Source: CAZGMN01 sp964645765
GTDB lineage: Bacteria > Acidobacteriota > Aminicenantia > Aminicenantales > Aminicenantaceae
Assembly (NCBI GenBank): GCA_964645765.1
Contig: CAZYBE010000043.1
Location: 1 to 24,298 of the forward strand
DNA: 24,298 nucleotides
Direction: 5' to 3'
Both the position numbers and the translations under genes were made by a program. The notes below the pieces were generated by a model. The model was not told the origin of the DNA. It made no database searches and was given only the letters and a program-made list of their open reading frames with translations. Shown here piece after piece: positions 1 to 7,291 of the stretch (position 1 is its first letter; every line of letters starts with the position of its first letter).

Positions 1-323
1 CGGTTTACGGTGAGAGTGAACAGTTTGAGATAGGGCCGCCCTCGATAACAGTGACCGAGCCCACGGCGAGCACAGTCTGGGTCAAAGGGCAGTCTGGAGC
101 GATGACCTGGACGTGGAAGGGGAGTATCAGTACCATAAAGATTGAACTCTACAAGGGGACCACCTTGAAGCAGACGATTGACACATATGACTCGAATGAT
201 GGGTCATACACCTGGACGACAGTGAGCAGCGGCCTTGAGAACGGGACAGATTACAAGGTGAGGGTGTCCGATCAATATGACTCTACGGTTTACGGAGAGA
301 GTGCACCGTTTGAGATAAAGTAA
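1..323 (+). CDS. C-terminal part of a tandem Ig-like (Kre9/KNH-type) repeat protein
   Basis: The frame is open from the left edge (codon phase starts at base 3) to a TAA at 321-323, so the gene begins outside the window. The GTG at 51 is an internal codon, not a start. The visible protein is one complete Ig-like domain (VTEPTASTVWVKGQ, TIKIELYKG, DGSYTWTV-like, DYKVRVSD, FEIK) preceded by the last residues of another. VYGESEQFEI at the left edge and VYGESAPFEI at the end are 285 bp (95 codons) apart, and the DNA there is also similar (bases 1-35 versus 286-320). This shows an in-frame tandem repeat. The pattern fits the Ser/Thr-rich 'Kre9/KNH N-terminal' Ig fold found in bacterial secreted and surface proteins. 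The domain assignment is by eye. Function is unknown; it is probably exported and may mediate adhesion. Confidence 0.75.
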   Translation, partial: VYGESEQFEIGPPSITVTEPTASTVWVKGQSGAMTWTWKGSISTIKIELYKGTTLKQTIDTYDSNDGSYTWTTVSSGLENGTDYKVRVSDQYDSTVYGESAPFEIK

Positions 324-385
324 AAGTCTATCAATAAACAAATTTACAATTCTATATTTTGGCTGAACAGAAATTACATAAAAAA

Positions 386-413
386 TTGATAAATTTTTTT
401 CTCTTATTATACT
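386..413 (+). promoter_or_regulatory. sigma70-type promoter for the envelope operon
   Basis: TTGATA at 386-391 and TATACT at 408-413 are separated by 16 bases, each one or two changes from consensus. Transcription would start near 420, about 30 bases before the ATG at 450. The surrounding 324-449 gap is strongly AT-rich and holds no gene or obvious terminator hairpin. No mapped start is available. Confidence 0.5.
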
Positions 414-449
414 AAAAGCAAATAATACTTGGCAAAGTAATATGCAAGA

Positions 450-950
450 ATGACAAAAATGAAAATTTATAAACTAAATATCTATTTTTTGATAGTACTA
501 CTCATCTCTTTGTATGGCTTTGCTCAGGAAAAAGGAAGCAATGAAAGAATTCCAATCGATAAAAAATTTGGTTCGCTTCAAAAATCATTATTAATCCCGG
601 GCTGGGGACAGATAGCAGAAAAAAAATATCTGGAAGGGGCTTTATTTTTAACCGGAGAAATTTTTTCTTTTTACAAGATTCTTTTCTACAATCATAAGGG
701 TAATTATTATTATGATAAATACAAAAAAGCAGATAATGTCAGTGATGCCATCAAGTACAGAGAGCTGACAGAGAACTACGATACCAAGAGGAACAAATTC
801 CTCCTGGTTGCAGCGAGCGTTTGGGTCATAAATTTAATTGACACCTATATCATTGTCAAAAATAAAGAGAGAAAGGGGAAAATTGTAAGCTTAAAGCTTG
901 AACATAATGAGAATAAGAGTTTGTCATTTACTATTTCTTTTAGCTTTTAG
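450..950 (+). CDS. DUF5683-like inner-membrane/exported protein
   Basis: A 166-residue protein with an N-terminal hydrophobic signal or anchor segment (about residues 9-25, ending near GFAQE). The motif SLLIPGWGQIAEKKYLEGA at about residues 46-64 and the hydrophobic VWVINLIDTYI near residues 124-134 are the features expected of the DUF5683 family: a GWGQ motif followed by membrane segments and a D-x-Y. The family has no known biochemical role, but members often lie near cell-envelope genes. An in-frame ATG four codons later (459) is an alternative start, and no strong Shine-Dalgarno sequence separates them. The gene overlaps the next one by about 44 bases, so they are very likely co-transcribed from the promoter at 386-413. 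Confidence 0.7.
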   Translation: MTKMKIYKLNIYFLIVLLISLYGFAQEKGSNERIPIDKKFGSLQKSLLIPGWGQIAEKKYLEGALFLTGEIFSFYKILFYNHKGNYYYDKYKKADNVSDAIKYRELTENYDTKRNKFLLVAASVWVINLIDTYIIVKNKERKGKIVSLKLEHNENKSLSFTISFSF

Positions 951-1635
951 TTGCTTTTTTCATCCTTCCTGCCAAGACCGTCTTTTTGACAATCCCTTTG
1001 ACCCAAGGGCAGGAGAGATTGTCTTCGAGGTGGTCAGCACAATATTGACTCCATCATACATGCCCCTAGGCCTTGCCTGGGACGGAAGCACGCTATGGAA
1101 TGTCGACGGTTATAACAATACGCTCTACAGCCTCAACCGATTAAACGGGGCCCAGGTTAGAGCTTTGACTTCGCCTCTTCCTGGAACAACAGGAATCGCT
1201 TATGATGGCCAGGACCTCTGGCTATGCAGTGACTCAGCTGTTGATGTCTATAAAATAAATCTCTTAAATGGCGAGATTCAAAAAAGGCTCAGCTTGCAAA
1301 GAGGCGCTTTCACTTCCATGACTTACGGCTTGGGCTCGCTGTGGATTGCGGATTTTCAATCGAATAAGATTCTGAGAGTAAATCCGGAAACAGCAGAGAT
1401 AATCTCCTCTTTTCCTAACCCTGGCATAAGAGTAGACGGTTTAACCTTTGATGGGAACTATTTTTGGATATCTGATTCCTCAACACTGACCATCTATCAA
1501 TTGAGCATCGAAGGAATAGTCTTGAGAATATTTCTCTCGCCCGGACAGTCACCGCGCGGATTAGCCTTCGATGACTATTATCTATGGAATGCGGATGGCA
1601 GCGGCAAAATTTATCAGTTGAGATTTAAAAGTTGA
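907..1635 (+). CDS. NHL/6-bladed-propeller-like lipoprotein
   Basis: A protein of about 242 residues from ATG 907; a TTG at 898 is three codons upstream but less likely. The N-terminus is a lipoprotein-type signal (hydrophobic LLFLLAF then HPSC, with Cys followed by QDRLFDNPFDP). The rest is a propeller of about five repeats of the form GLAWDGSTLWNVD, GIAYDGQDLWLC, SLWIAD, GLTFDGNYFWISD and GLAFDDYYLWNAD, each followed by I-Y-x-L/I-x-L-N-type strands. Such propellers bind ligands or partners and are often extracytoplasmic. The start lies inside the preceding gene and the stop overlaps the next start in a TTGA, so the gene is in the middle of an operon. The same repeat type recurs in the transglutaminase fusion at 14466-16100, suggesting a common propeller family in this genome. 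The function of this copy is unknown. Confidence 0.75.
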   Translation: MRIRVCHLLFLLAFSCFFHPSCQDRLFDNPFDPRAGEIVFEVVSTILTPSYMPLGLAWDGSTLWNVDGYNNTLYSLNRLNGAQVRALTSPLPGTTGIAYDGQDLWLCSDSAVDVYKINLLNGEIQKRLSLQRGAFTSMTYGLGSLWIADFQSNKILRVNPETAEIISSFPNPGIRVDGLTFDGNYFWISDSSTLTIYQLSIEGIVLRIFLSPGQSPRGLAFDDYYLWNADGSGKIYQLRFKS

Positions 1636-3476
1636 GCGCATTTAAAAAATCTTTGGCTGTATTCGTATTTCTTCTTTTGTTTTCTTCTTTGTCATTGGCT
1701 TTAGAAAAAATTTTAATCAGATTAGAGGGAAGCTACTTGGCCTATAGCTACGACCTCAATCAAATATATGGAGAAAATGTCGAGTTTCAATTTTCCTCAT
1801 ACACCGTTTCTTGCCGGTCGATAAAGATTGACCTGACGAAAAAGATTTTCTATTCCTTGGGGAACGTCGTTTTAAAAAGTGTTGATGAAACACTTTCAGG
1901 AGATGAATTTCTATTTTACCCTCAAGAGAAAACAGGCTCGCTCATCAGTTATAAAGAGAAGATTGAAGTTAAAGATATTGGAAATGTAGGCCAAAAAATC
2001 TTCCTTGGACTTAGCCAAATTCCGGAAGATATAGACTTATCTAAAATTCAAAAGTCATTCATCTATTTTACTGGCCAAATATTCCAAATAACAAAAGACT
2101 TCGATATTTATGGATACTCGGTGACTCTCTACATCGAAGGCTTAGAATTTGTGAGTTTTAAAAAATTTAAGCTATCGGGCCAAATCAATCAAAGAAGAAA
2201 TGGAGTTTCGCTGGATAAAATCTGGTTCACAAAATCCCAGGGATTGATAGGAAGATTAAGCTATTTCTATCAAAAACAAAAAAAGGTCAACACTTTAACC
2301 CAGGTCAATTATGAAGAGCACTCAGTCTTAAGGAATTATCAAGGACTCAAGCGGCAGGCTGACGTAATGAGCTCAACAACAATCAACTTCAATGAAAACC
2401 TAAATCTTGGTCTTGCGGCCAATTACAATTCGAGCAGCCTCTGGAACACAGATTTATGGCTGAATAAAAATTGGGGACAAAAGATTAGCACACGTGCAGA
2501 CTTTTTATATAACAAGCCTCTAAACTTCGAAGGTGAGGCATGGTTTGGTCTCCAATCAAGCATAAATACAGAAAAATTTGGGAACATTTCATTTTCTGGC
2601 AAGTATGAGATTCAAAATCAGATATTGAGCAATTTTTCATACGGAAATACTCTTCTGAAGAGGATTCATTTCAGTTTGTCCTCATTCTACTCTCAAGTCA
2701 AGATTGGCGCTGGCGGCTATTATTCGAAAATACTCACAGGAGCAGTGGATGTCTCCTACAATTCCAGGCTATTCAATCTTTCTACAGACTATTTTCTGAA
2801 CTACGACCTTTTTAGCAGTCAAGTCCTTTCTCAGCCGCAACTCAGATTCGGCTTGAATCCGTTTCAATTCTATGGAGGTCTGCTGTCAGCAAACGTTTCT
2901 AATATGCTTATATATAATAACTTGACAACGAGCGACATACGCCAGAATAGTTTCAGCGATAATTTATTTATCAATATCTCGACGCAGCCCATTTCTATCC
3001 AGAAAAGCTTGAGCTTGGATTTCAATCTAGGCCTGGAACAATTTATCGAAAAAGAAGGCAGGAATTTTACTTCAGGCGGGTTGATCATTCATGCAGATAA
3101 GAATATAGCTAAAGGAATCTCTCTACTTGGCTTCTACAGCTTTCAGTCTCGGAGGAAAACAAAATCATGGCTTATTGAAGGAACGACAAGTCAAGACTTG
3201 AGTGTTATCTTCAAGGTCAATCCCTCAGAAAAATTAAACAGCTGGATTTCTTTTTCCTTTGACCCGAAAAATAGTCAATGGCGGCAATCGTTTGCCGATT
3301 TATCGTTTGAGCTTATCAAGAATTGGAAGCTTCATTCCCTGCTTAATTATGATTTTATATTTAAGAAAATAAACAATATCGACCTGTATTTGATCCGGGA
3401 AGCAGGAAGGTTCCAACTGAGATTTATCTGGCGAAGTCTTTCCAAGCAAATTTTGCTTGAGTTGGTTCCCAGATGA
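1632..3476 (+). CDS. LptD/OstA-like outer-membrane beta-barrel protein
   Basis: 614 residues with a signal peptide (MSAFKKSLAVFVFLLLFSSL, cleavage likely after about residue 23). Residues of about 25-120 read like an OstA/LptA-type jellyroll (YLAYSYDLNQIYGENVEFQ, IKIDLTKKIFYSLGNVVLK, GDEFLFYPQ). The remainder is rich in alternating polar/hydrophobic strands with aromatic belts (for example LNLGLAANYNSSSLWNTDLW), typical of a large beta-barrel. LptD inserts lipopolysaccharide into the outer membrane; this protein is shorter than classical LptD (about 780 residues) and has almost no cysteine, so the disulfide pattern of E. coli LptD is absent. The start is a TTG overlapping the upstream TGA (TTGA); no other in-frame ATG fits the signal peptide. 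It could also be another OstA-domain barrel not involved in LPS export. Confidence 0.6.
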   Translation: MSAFKKSLAVFVFLLLFSSLSLALEKILIRLEGSYLAYSYDLNQIYGENVEFQFSSYTVSCRSIKIDLTKKIFYSLGNVVLKSVDETLSGDEFLFYPQEKTGSLISYKEKIEVKDIGNVGQKIFLGLSQIPEDIDLSKIQKSFIYFTGQIFQITKDFDIYGYSVTLYIEGLEFVSFKKFKLSGQINQRRNGVSLDKIWFTKSQGLIGRLSYFYQKQKKVNTLTQVNYEEHSVLRNYQGLKRQADVMSSTTINFNENLNLGLAANYNSSSLWNTDLWLNKNWGQKISTRADFLYNKPLNFEGEAWFGLQSSINTEKFGNISFSGKYEIQNQILSNFSYGNTLLKRIHFSLSSFYSQVKIGAGGYYSKILTGAVDVSYNSRLFNLSTDYFLNYDLFSSQVLSQPQLRFGLNPFQFYGGLLSANVSNMLIYNNLTTSDIRQNSFSDNLFINISTQPISIQKSLSLDFNLGLEQFIEKEGRNFTSGGLIIHADKNIAKGISLLGFYSFQSRRKTKSWLIEGTTSQDLSVIFKVNPSEKLNSWISFSFDPKNSQWRQSFADLSFELIKNWKLHSLLNYDFIFKKINNIDLYLIREAGRFQLRFIWRSLSKQILLELVPR

Positions 3477-3928
3477 AAATATATTTTCTTATTCTGATTT
3501 CAGTATTGACCTTGATTCTATTAGGGAGCTGTATTTCGATGAAAATGAAATACCTTCTGCCAAGCGAAAATATAATCGAGGGTATTTATTTATGCAAGAA
3601 AATAGATGAGAGCGCCGAATTACTCAAGCCTTTAGAAATCCAATCTGAGTTTACTTCTGAAGACGATTGCGTCATCTGTTTTATATGGTTGAATAATATT
3701 TACGAAAAGATTGCGCTCAGATGGAAATGGTATTCTCCTGAAGGAAATATGGTCAAGGATACTGGAAATATTATTGTCAATCAGGAGAGAAAATTTCTTG
3801 AAGCTGTTACAGCCTATGATATGTTTAAAATCATTCACGAAGATAATATTGAAGGTCGATGGGTCGTAGCTATCTTTATTGATGATAAATTTATCGGGAG
3901 AAAAACTTTTCAACTGCGAAAAAATTGA
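3473..3928 (+). CDS. small lipoprotein of unknown function
   Basis: 151 residues. The N-terminus is a lipoprotein signal with a clear lipobox (LILLGSC, Cys at about residue 20). The mature part contains strands around IALRWKWYSPEGNMVKDTGN and ends in IEGRWVVAIFIDDKFIGRKTFQL. This reads as an Ig-like beta sandwich in which the last strands carry a G-x-W-x-V-x-I pattern common in exported proteins. The ATG overlaps the TGA of the barrel gene (ATGA), indicating translational coupling and a shared envelope role. I do not recognise the family. The following 188 bases, to 4116, hold no gene. Confidence 0.7.
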   Translation: MKIYFLILISVLTLILLGSCISMKMKYLLPSENIIEGIYLCKKIDESAELLKPLEIQSEFTSEDDCVICFIWLNNIYEKIALRWKWYSPEGNMVKDTGNIIVNQERKFLEAVTAYDMFKIIHEDNIEGRWVVAIFIDDKFIGRKTFQLRKN

Positions 3929-4103
3929 TTACAACAATCTCCACCATAAAGGCTCGCGCCTTAGGCCATAAAGAAGAATGGCTTCTGCTTCACCCAGCGA
4001 TGCCATTCATCCCCAGGCTTGAAAGCCAGGGATTTTCTGGCATGATTTATAAAATAATTGTATGAGGATAAGATTTCTTCATTATTGAAAACATAATGCT
4101 AAT

Positions 4104-4108
4104 AGGAG
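4104..4108 (+). promoter_or_regulatory. Shine-Dalgarno that selects the GTG start at 4117
   Basis: AGGAG lies eight bases before GTG 4117. The ATG at 4096 is upstream of this site and has no ribosome-binding sequence of its own, so the GTG is preferred. Confidence 0.6.
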
Positions 4109-4116
4109 AGAAGAAG

Positions 4117-5064
4117 GTGATAAAAAGAACCTTGAAATGCATTTTTATTGCTGCGATATTTCTTTCTTTGTTTGCTTTTATTTTCCTTGCTACAGCCAAA
4201 GAAGAGGCATCCAGCGAAAGCATAAATGTGATGAGTTTCAACATCAGGTACAACAATCCTGGAGACGGAGAGAATGCCTGGCCGAATAGAAAGGATATGG
4301 TTGCAGAAACAATCCGCTTTCATAAAGTCGATATCGCTGGTCTCCAGGAAGCTCTTCATGGCCAGGCGAAAGATCTGGAGGCCCTGCTTCCAGAATACGG
4401 TTGGTTTGGAGTGGGGAGGGATGATGGCCGCCAAGAAGGGGAATACACGCCTGTTTTTTATTTGAAAAGCCGTTTTAGAATTCTCAATCAGTCAACTTTC
4501 TGGTTGTCAGAAAATCCGGATAAGCCAGGAAAAGGCTGGGATGCTGCCTGCCCGAGGATAGCAACTTGGGGAAAAATCGAAGACACATTGACAAAGGCTG
4601 TCTTTTTTTTCTTCAACACTCATCTTGACCATGTCGGCAAGATAGCCCGAAACAAAGGCGCTGAGCTTCTGCTCAACACGATTCTGGGACTGGCTGAAGA
4701 TAATCCGGTTATTCTTACTGGAGATTTCAATTGCACTGAGAAAGATCCTCCTTACAAGACCTTGACGCTTGGCTTGCCGCAGCCTGCATTTTCTCCTCCA
4801 AAGTCGTCTTCAGGACTTGCAAGGCTTCCAGGGCTATGCGATGCTCACTACCTATCTAAAACCAAGCATTACGGGTCAACCCAGACCTTTAACGGCTTTC
4901 AAAATGAAATCAATCCGGAATACCGTATCGACCTCATTTTTGTCCGCAACATCGAAGAAGTTCTGCGAGACGGAATAATATCCGAAAGATGGGATGGAAG
5001 GTTCGTCTCGGACCACAATGCGGTTCTGGCAGAAATTATGCTAACTTCCAGAGCGAAGATGTGA
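4117..5064 (+). CDS. secreted endonuclease/exonuclease/phosphatase-family hydrolase
   Basis: 315 residues from GTG 4117 (a longer reading from ATG 4096 adds seven residues). The N-terminal hydrophobic segment, about residues 8-27 and ending FLATA-KEE, is a signal peptide. The EEP fold motifs occur in order: MSFNIRYNN (Asn42), GLQEAL (Glu78), NTHLDH (His169), TGDFNC (Asp203, Asn205), YRIDLIFV and the terminal SDHNAV (Asp299, His300). All expected metal-binding and catalytic residues are therefore present. The family includes phosphodiesterases, sphingomyelinases and DNases; the short form with FNIRYNNPGDG and WLSENP resembles secreted EEP phosphodiesterases of unassigned substrate. It is first in an operon with a glycerophosphodiesterase-like gene (GTGA overlap) and a patatin, which favours a phospholipid or phosphodiester substrate over DNA. 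Confidence 0.85.
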   Translation: MIKRTLKCIFIAAIFLSLFAFIFLATAKEEASSESINVMSFNIRYNNPGDGENAWPNRKDMVAETIRFHKVDIAGLQEALHGQAKDLEALLPEYGWFGVGRDDGRQEGEYTPVFYLKSRFRILNQSTFWLSENPDKPGKGWDAACPRIATWGKIEDTLTKAVFFFFNTHLDHVGKIARNKGAELLLNTILGLAEDNPVILTGDFNCTEKDPPYKTLTLGLPQPAFSPPKSSSGLARLPGLCDAHYLSKTKHYGSTQTFNGFQNEINPEYRIDLIFVRNIEEVLRDGIISERWDGRFVSDHNAVLAEIMLTSRAKM

Positions 5065-5861
5065 AATGGGCGAATAAAATGCCATCAGAGCACGTTGAGA
5101 AGAAACCAATTGACTCGATACTGGCTGCTCTTCAAGCCTATGATGGATGCGAATTTGATGTGAGGTTTACCAAAGACAGGGTCGTGGTTCTTCATCATGA
5201 TGCCGAGTTTAACAGCCGCAGGCTTCTCGAGACAGAGTTTAAGAAATTGGAGGGATTTCAGACGCTTGAAGAGCTGATCCATCATTCTCGGGTGATAAAT
5301 TTAGTCAATGATGAAAACAAAACCCTCTGGATTGAAGCAAAAGAGGATTCGAGCCGTGGATTCAGAAAAGATTTATCCTACTGCCAGGAGCTGGGGGGAA
5401 AAATCGCAGACCTGCTCCGTAATTCTGTGCTTCGATTGGAGAATGTCCGCATCATTTCTTTCTCTCCTGAGATATTGGTCAACGCCAGCGGCATCCACAC
5501 CTTGAGGATAGTGCCTTACCTTAATTCGGCAAAGGATTTTATTATCCCGCATTATAACTTAAAAACAATTGCCCAGATGTTTGTCTCGCTCAAGCGCCAC
5601 ATCCAGCATACAAAAAAATTGAGAATCAGCGGCCTCCTTTTTTCAAAGCTATATCTGCGAGGATTCTTCTCTTATTTCCAGCCGTCGCTTGAAGAGATTA
5701 AAAGCATGGGAGATGCCGATTTCATCCTGGGAACTGAGGCTCAGACCTACGAGGAAGAAAAGGCCTTCAAAGACTTTGTGGCGATAACAGACTATCGGGG
5801 AGAGCGCAGCGGCGCAAGAGGGGAGAATGCCGGTCCTTTAATCTGTCACAGAGGGCTTTAA
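5061..5861 (+). CDS. glycerophosphodiester phosphodiesterase-like protein, apparently circularly permuted
   Basis: 266 residues from GTG 5061, which overlaps the upstream TGA (GTGA); an in-frame ATG at 5079 is possible, and longer readings into the upstream gene add no homologous sequence. Family motifs present are CEFDVRFTKD (Glu31, Asp33), VVVLHHDAEF (His46-Asp47), LEELI, LWIEAKE, VRIISFSPEIL, and a last-strand FVAITDY. The expected N-terminal first strand with HRG, which supplies one catalytic His, is missing before the SILAALQAYDG helix. Instead PLICHRGL, a typical first-strand sequence, is the last thing before the stop (His263). In a TIM barrel strand 1 sits next to strand 8, so this order is a plausible circular permutation. 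Normal members hydrolyse glycerophosphodiesters to glycerol 3-phosphate and an alcohol. If the C-terminal strand does not pack, the protein would lack a catalytic His. No signal peptide is seen. Confidence 0.75.
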   Translation: MKWANKMPSEHVEKKPIDSILAALQAYDGCEFDVRFTKDRVVVLHHDAEFNSRRLLETEFKKLEGFQTLEELIHHSRVINLVNDENKTLWIEAKEDSSRGFRKDLSYCQELGGKIADLLRNSVLRLENVRIISFSPEILVNASGIHTLRIVPYLNSAKDFIIPHYNLKTIAQMFVSLKRHIQHTKKLRISGLLFSKLYLRGFFSYFQPSLEEIKSMGDADFILGTEAQTYEEEKAFKDFVAITDYRGERSGARGENAGPLICHRGL

Positions 5862-5869
5862 CGAGACGA

Positions 5870-6745
5870 ATGCAAAGAATATTCAAGATTCTCAGAAAGA
5901 AGAAGCCGAAATGGGCTTTAGTCCTGATGGGAGGCGGCTCCAGGGGATTGGCTCATATCGGTGCAATTAATGTGCTCCAGAAAAACGGGCTGACTCCTCC
6001 GGTTGTCGTCGGCACATCCGTAGGAGGCCTTGTGGGAGGACTTTTTGCAGCAGGATTCAATTCTTCAGAATTAAAAGGTGTAGCTGAGGCGCTCAGCTCG
6101 AAGGATTTTCTACAAAAGCCAAATTTTCCCTTTCTGCCGACAAAAATGCGGACAATTATCGATATTCTGATGCTTGAGAGCTACAAAAATAGGCTCTTGA
6201 GAAGGGTCGGATTCGACAGAAAGGACAGAATGGAGGAGTATTTAAAAAGTCTTGTCGGAGAAACTTTGATCGAAGACCTGCCTGTTAAATTTGCTTGCAA
6301 TGCCGTCGACCTTATTTCAGGGAAAGAGGTCATATTCGAAAAAGGAAAGCTCTACAAGGCTTTAAGGGCAACAATGTCCCTCCCGATTGTCTTCGAGCCG
6401 GCGAGAGTTGATGATATGCTCCTTGTCGATGGGGGAGTCCTCGACAATGCGCCAGTGGAAATCGCCAGAAGGTTAGGGGCTGAGAGGACTTTGCTGGTGG
6501 ACATTCATAGACCTATAAAAGAAATCCCGGCTGAAGATGTGAAGAATACGTTCCAGCTTATTCACCGGATGGTGGACACAATGATTGCGGTTACAACCGA
6601 ACAAAAAATAAAGGAAGCGGATTTTGTCCTCAGAGTGGATATAGATGTTGATTTGTTCGACTTCTCAGATTCGGAAAGAATTATCAGGGAAGGAGAAAAA
6701 GCAGCAAAGGAAAATATAAATAAAATCAAGAAATTGGTTGCTTAA
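5870..6745 (+). CDS. patatin-like phospholipase (RssA/YlbK type)
   Basis: 291 residues. The oxyanion-hole glycine loop GGGSRG is at residues 21-26, the nucleophile elbow GTSVG at 48-52 (Ser50) and the catalytic Asp in DGGVLDNAP (Asp187), giving the complete Ser-Asp dyad of bacterial patatin-like lipases. The size fits the single-domain RssA/YlbK subgroup. No signal peptide is visible, so it is probably cytoplasmic or membrane-associated. It likely releases acyl chains from phospholipids or lysophospholipids. It lies eight bases after the glycerophosphodiesterase-like gene and abuts the DUF4416 gene (TAA then ATG with no gap). Acting with the two upstream hydrolases it could complete phospholipid deacylation and head-group cleavage; that link is inference from context. 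Confidence 0.9.
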   Translation: MQRIFKILRKKKPKWALVLMGGGSRGLAHIGAINVLQKNGLTPPVVVGTSVGGLVGGLFAAGFNSSELKGVAEALSSKDFLQKPNFPFLPTKMRTIIDILMLESYKNRLLRRVGFDRKDRMEEYLKSLVGETLIEDLPVKFACNAVDLISGKEVIFEKGKLYKALRATMSLPIVFEPARVDDMLLVDGGVLDNAPVEIARRLGAERTLLVDIHRPIKEIPAEDVKNTFQLIHRMVDTMIAVTTEQKIKEADFVLRVDIDVDLFDFSDSERIIREGEKAAKENINKIKKLVA

Positions 6746-7291
6746 ATGGCTGAGCCTAAGCTTTTTTCTCAAGTCAAGTTGGTCTGCGGCATTATTGCCT
6801 CCCAAGAACTTTACTTTAGAAGGGCAGAAGAAAAGCTTGTCGAGCTCTATGGCCCTGTTGACAAAGCAAGCCCGCTTTTCGATTTTAATTTTACAGATTA
6901 CTATCAAGACCAGATGGGCGAGAACCTGCAAAGAAAATTCTTGAGCTTTGCTAATCTTATTTCACCGGAAAGATTAAGCGAGATAAAGCTCCAGACAAAC
7001 CGCCTTGAGGAGGAAATAAGAAAAGAATCTCAGGCAAGCCAGAGAATAGTCAACCTTGACCCTGGCTACCTGACTGCCTCGGCATTGGTCATGGCCACAG
7101 CCAAGGATTTTGCCCACCGCATTCCTCTTCGCGACGGCATCTATGCTCATTTGGAATTATTATTCAGCAAAAAAGAGGCTAGGGTTTTGAGCTGGACATA
7201 TCCCGATTATAAAACTGAAGGATACCAGAAATTCTTCATGGAAATAAGACAAATCTATCTTTCACAGCTCCGTGCTTCTTATCAATCTTAA
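6746..7291 (+). CDS. DUF4416 family protein
   Basis: 181 residues, the usual length of DUF4416. Diagnostic stretches are KLFSQVKLVCGIIAS near the start, LFDFNFTDYYQDQMGENLQR, NLDPGYLTASALVMATAKDF, HRIPLRDGIYAHLELLF and TYPDYKTEGYQKFF. The family is widespread in candidate phyla and Deltaproteobacteria and has no established function. Conserved His, Arg, Asp and Tyr residues in the centre suggest ligand binding or catalysis, but none is proven. It is the last gene of the plus-strand operon, and its final 30 bases overlap the end of the convergent methyltransferase gene. Confidence 0.9.
   Translation: MAEPKLFSQVKLVCGIIASQELYFRRAEEKLVELYGPVDKASPLFDFNFTDYYQDQMGENLQRKFLSFANLISPERLSEIKLQTNRLEEEIRKESQASQRIVNLDPGYLTASALVMATAKDFAHRIPLRDGIYAHLELLFSKKEARVLSWTYPDYKTEGYQKFFMEIRQIYLSQLRASYQS

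Noticed and set aside
3929..4116. Possible small RNA, riboswitch or terminator between the lipoprotein and EEP genes
   Set aside because: Only a weak five-base stem (AAGGC/GCCTT) is seen and no T-tract; nothing supports a named element.
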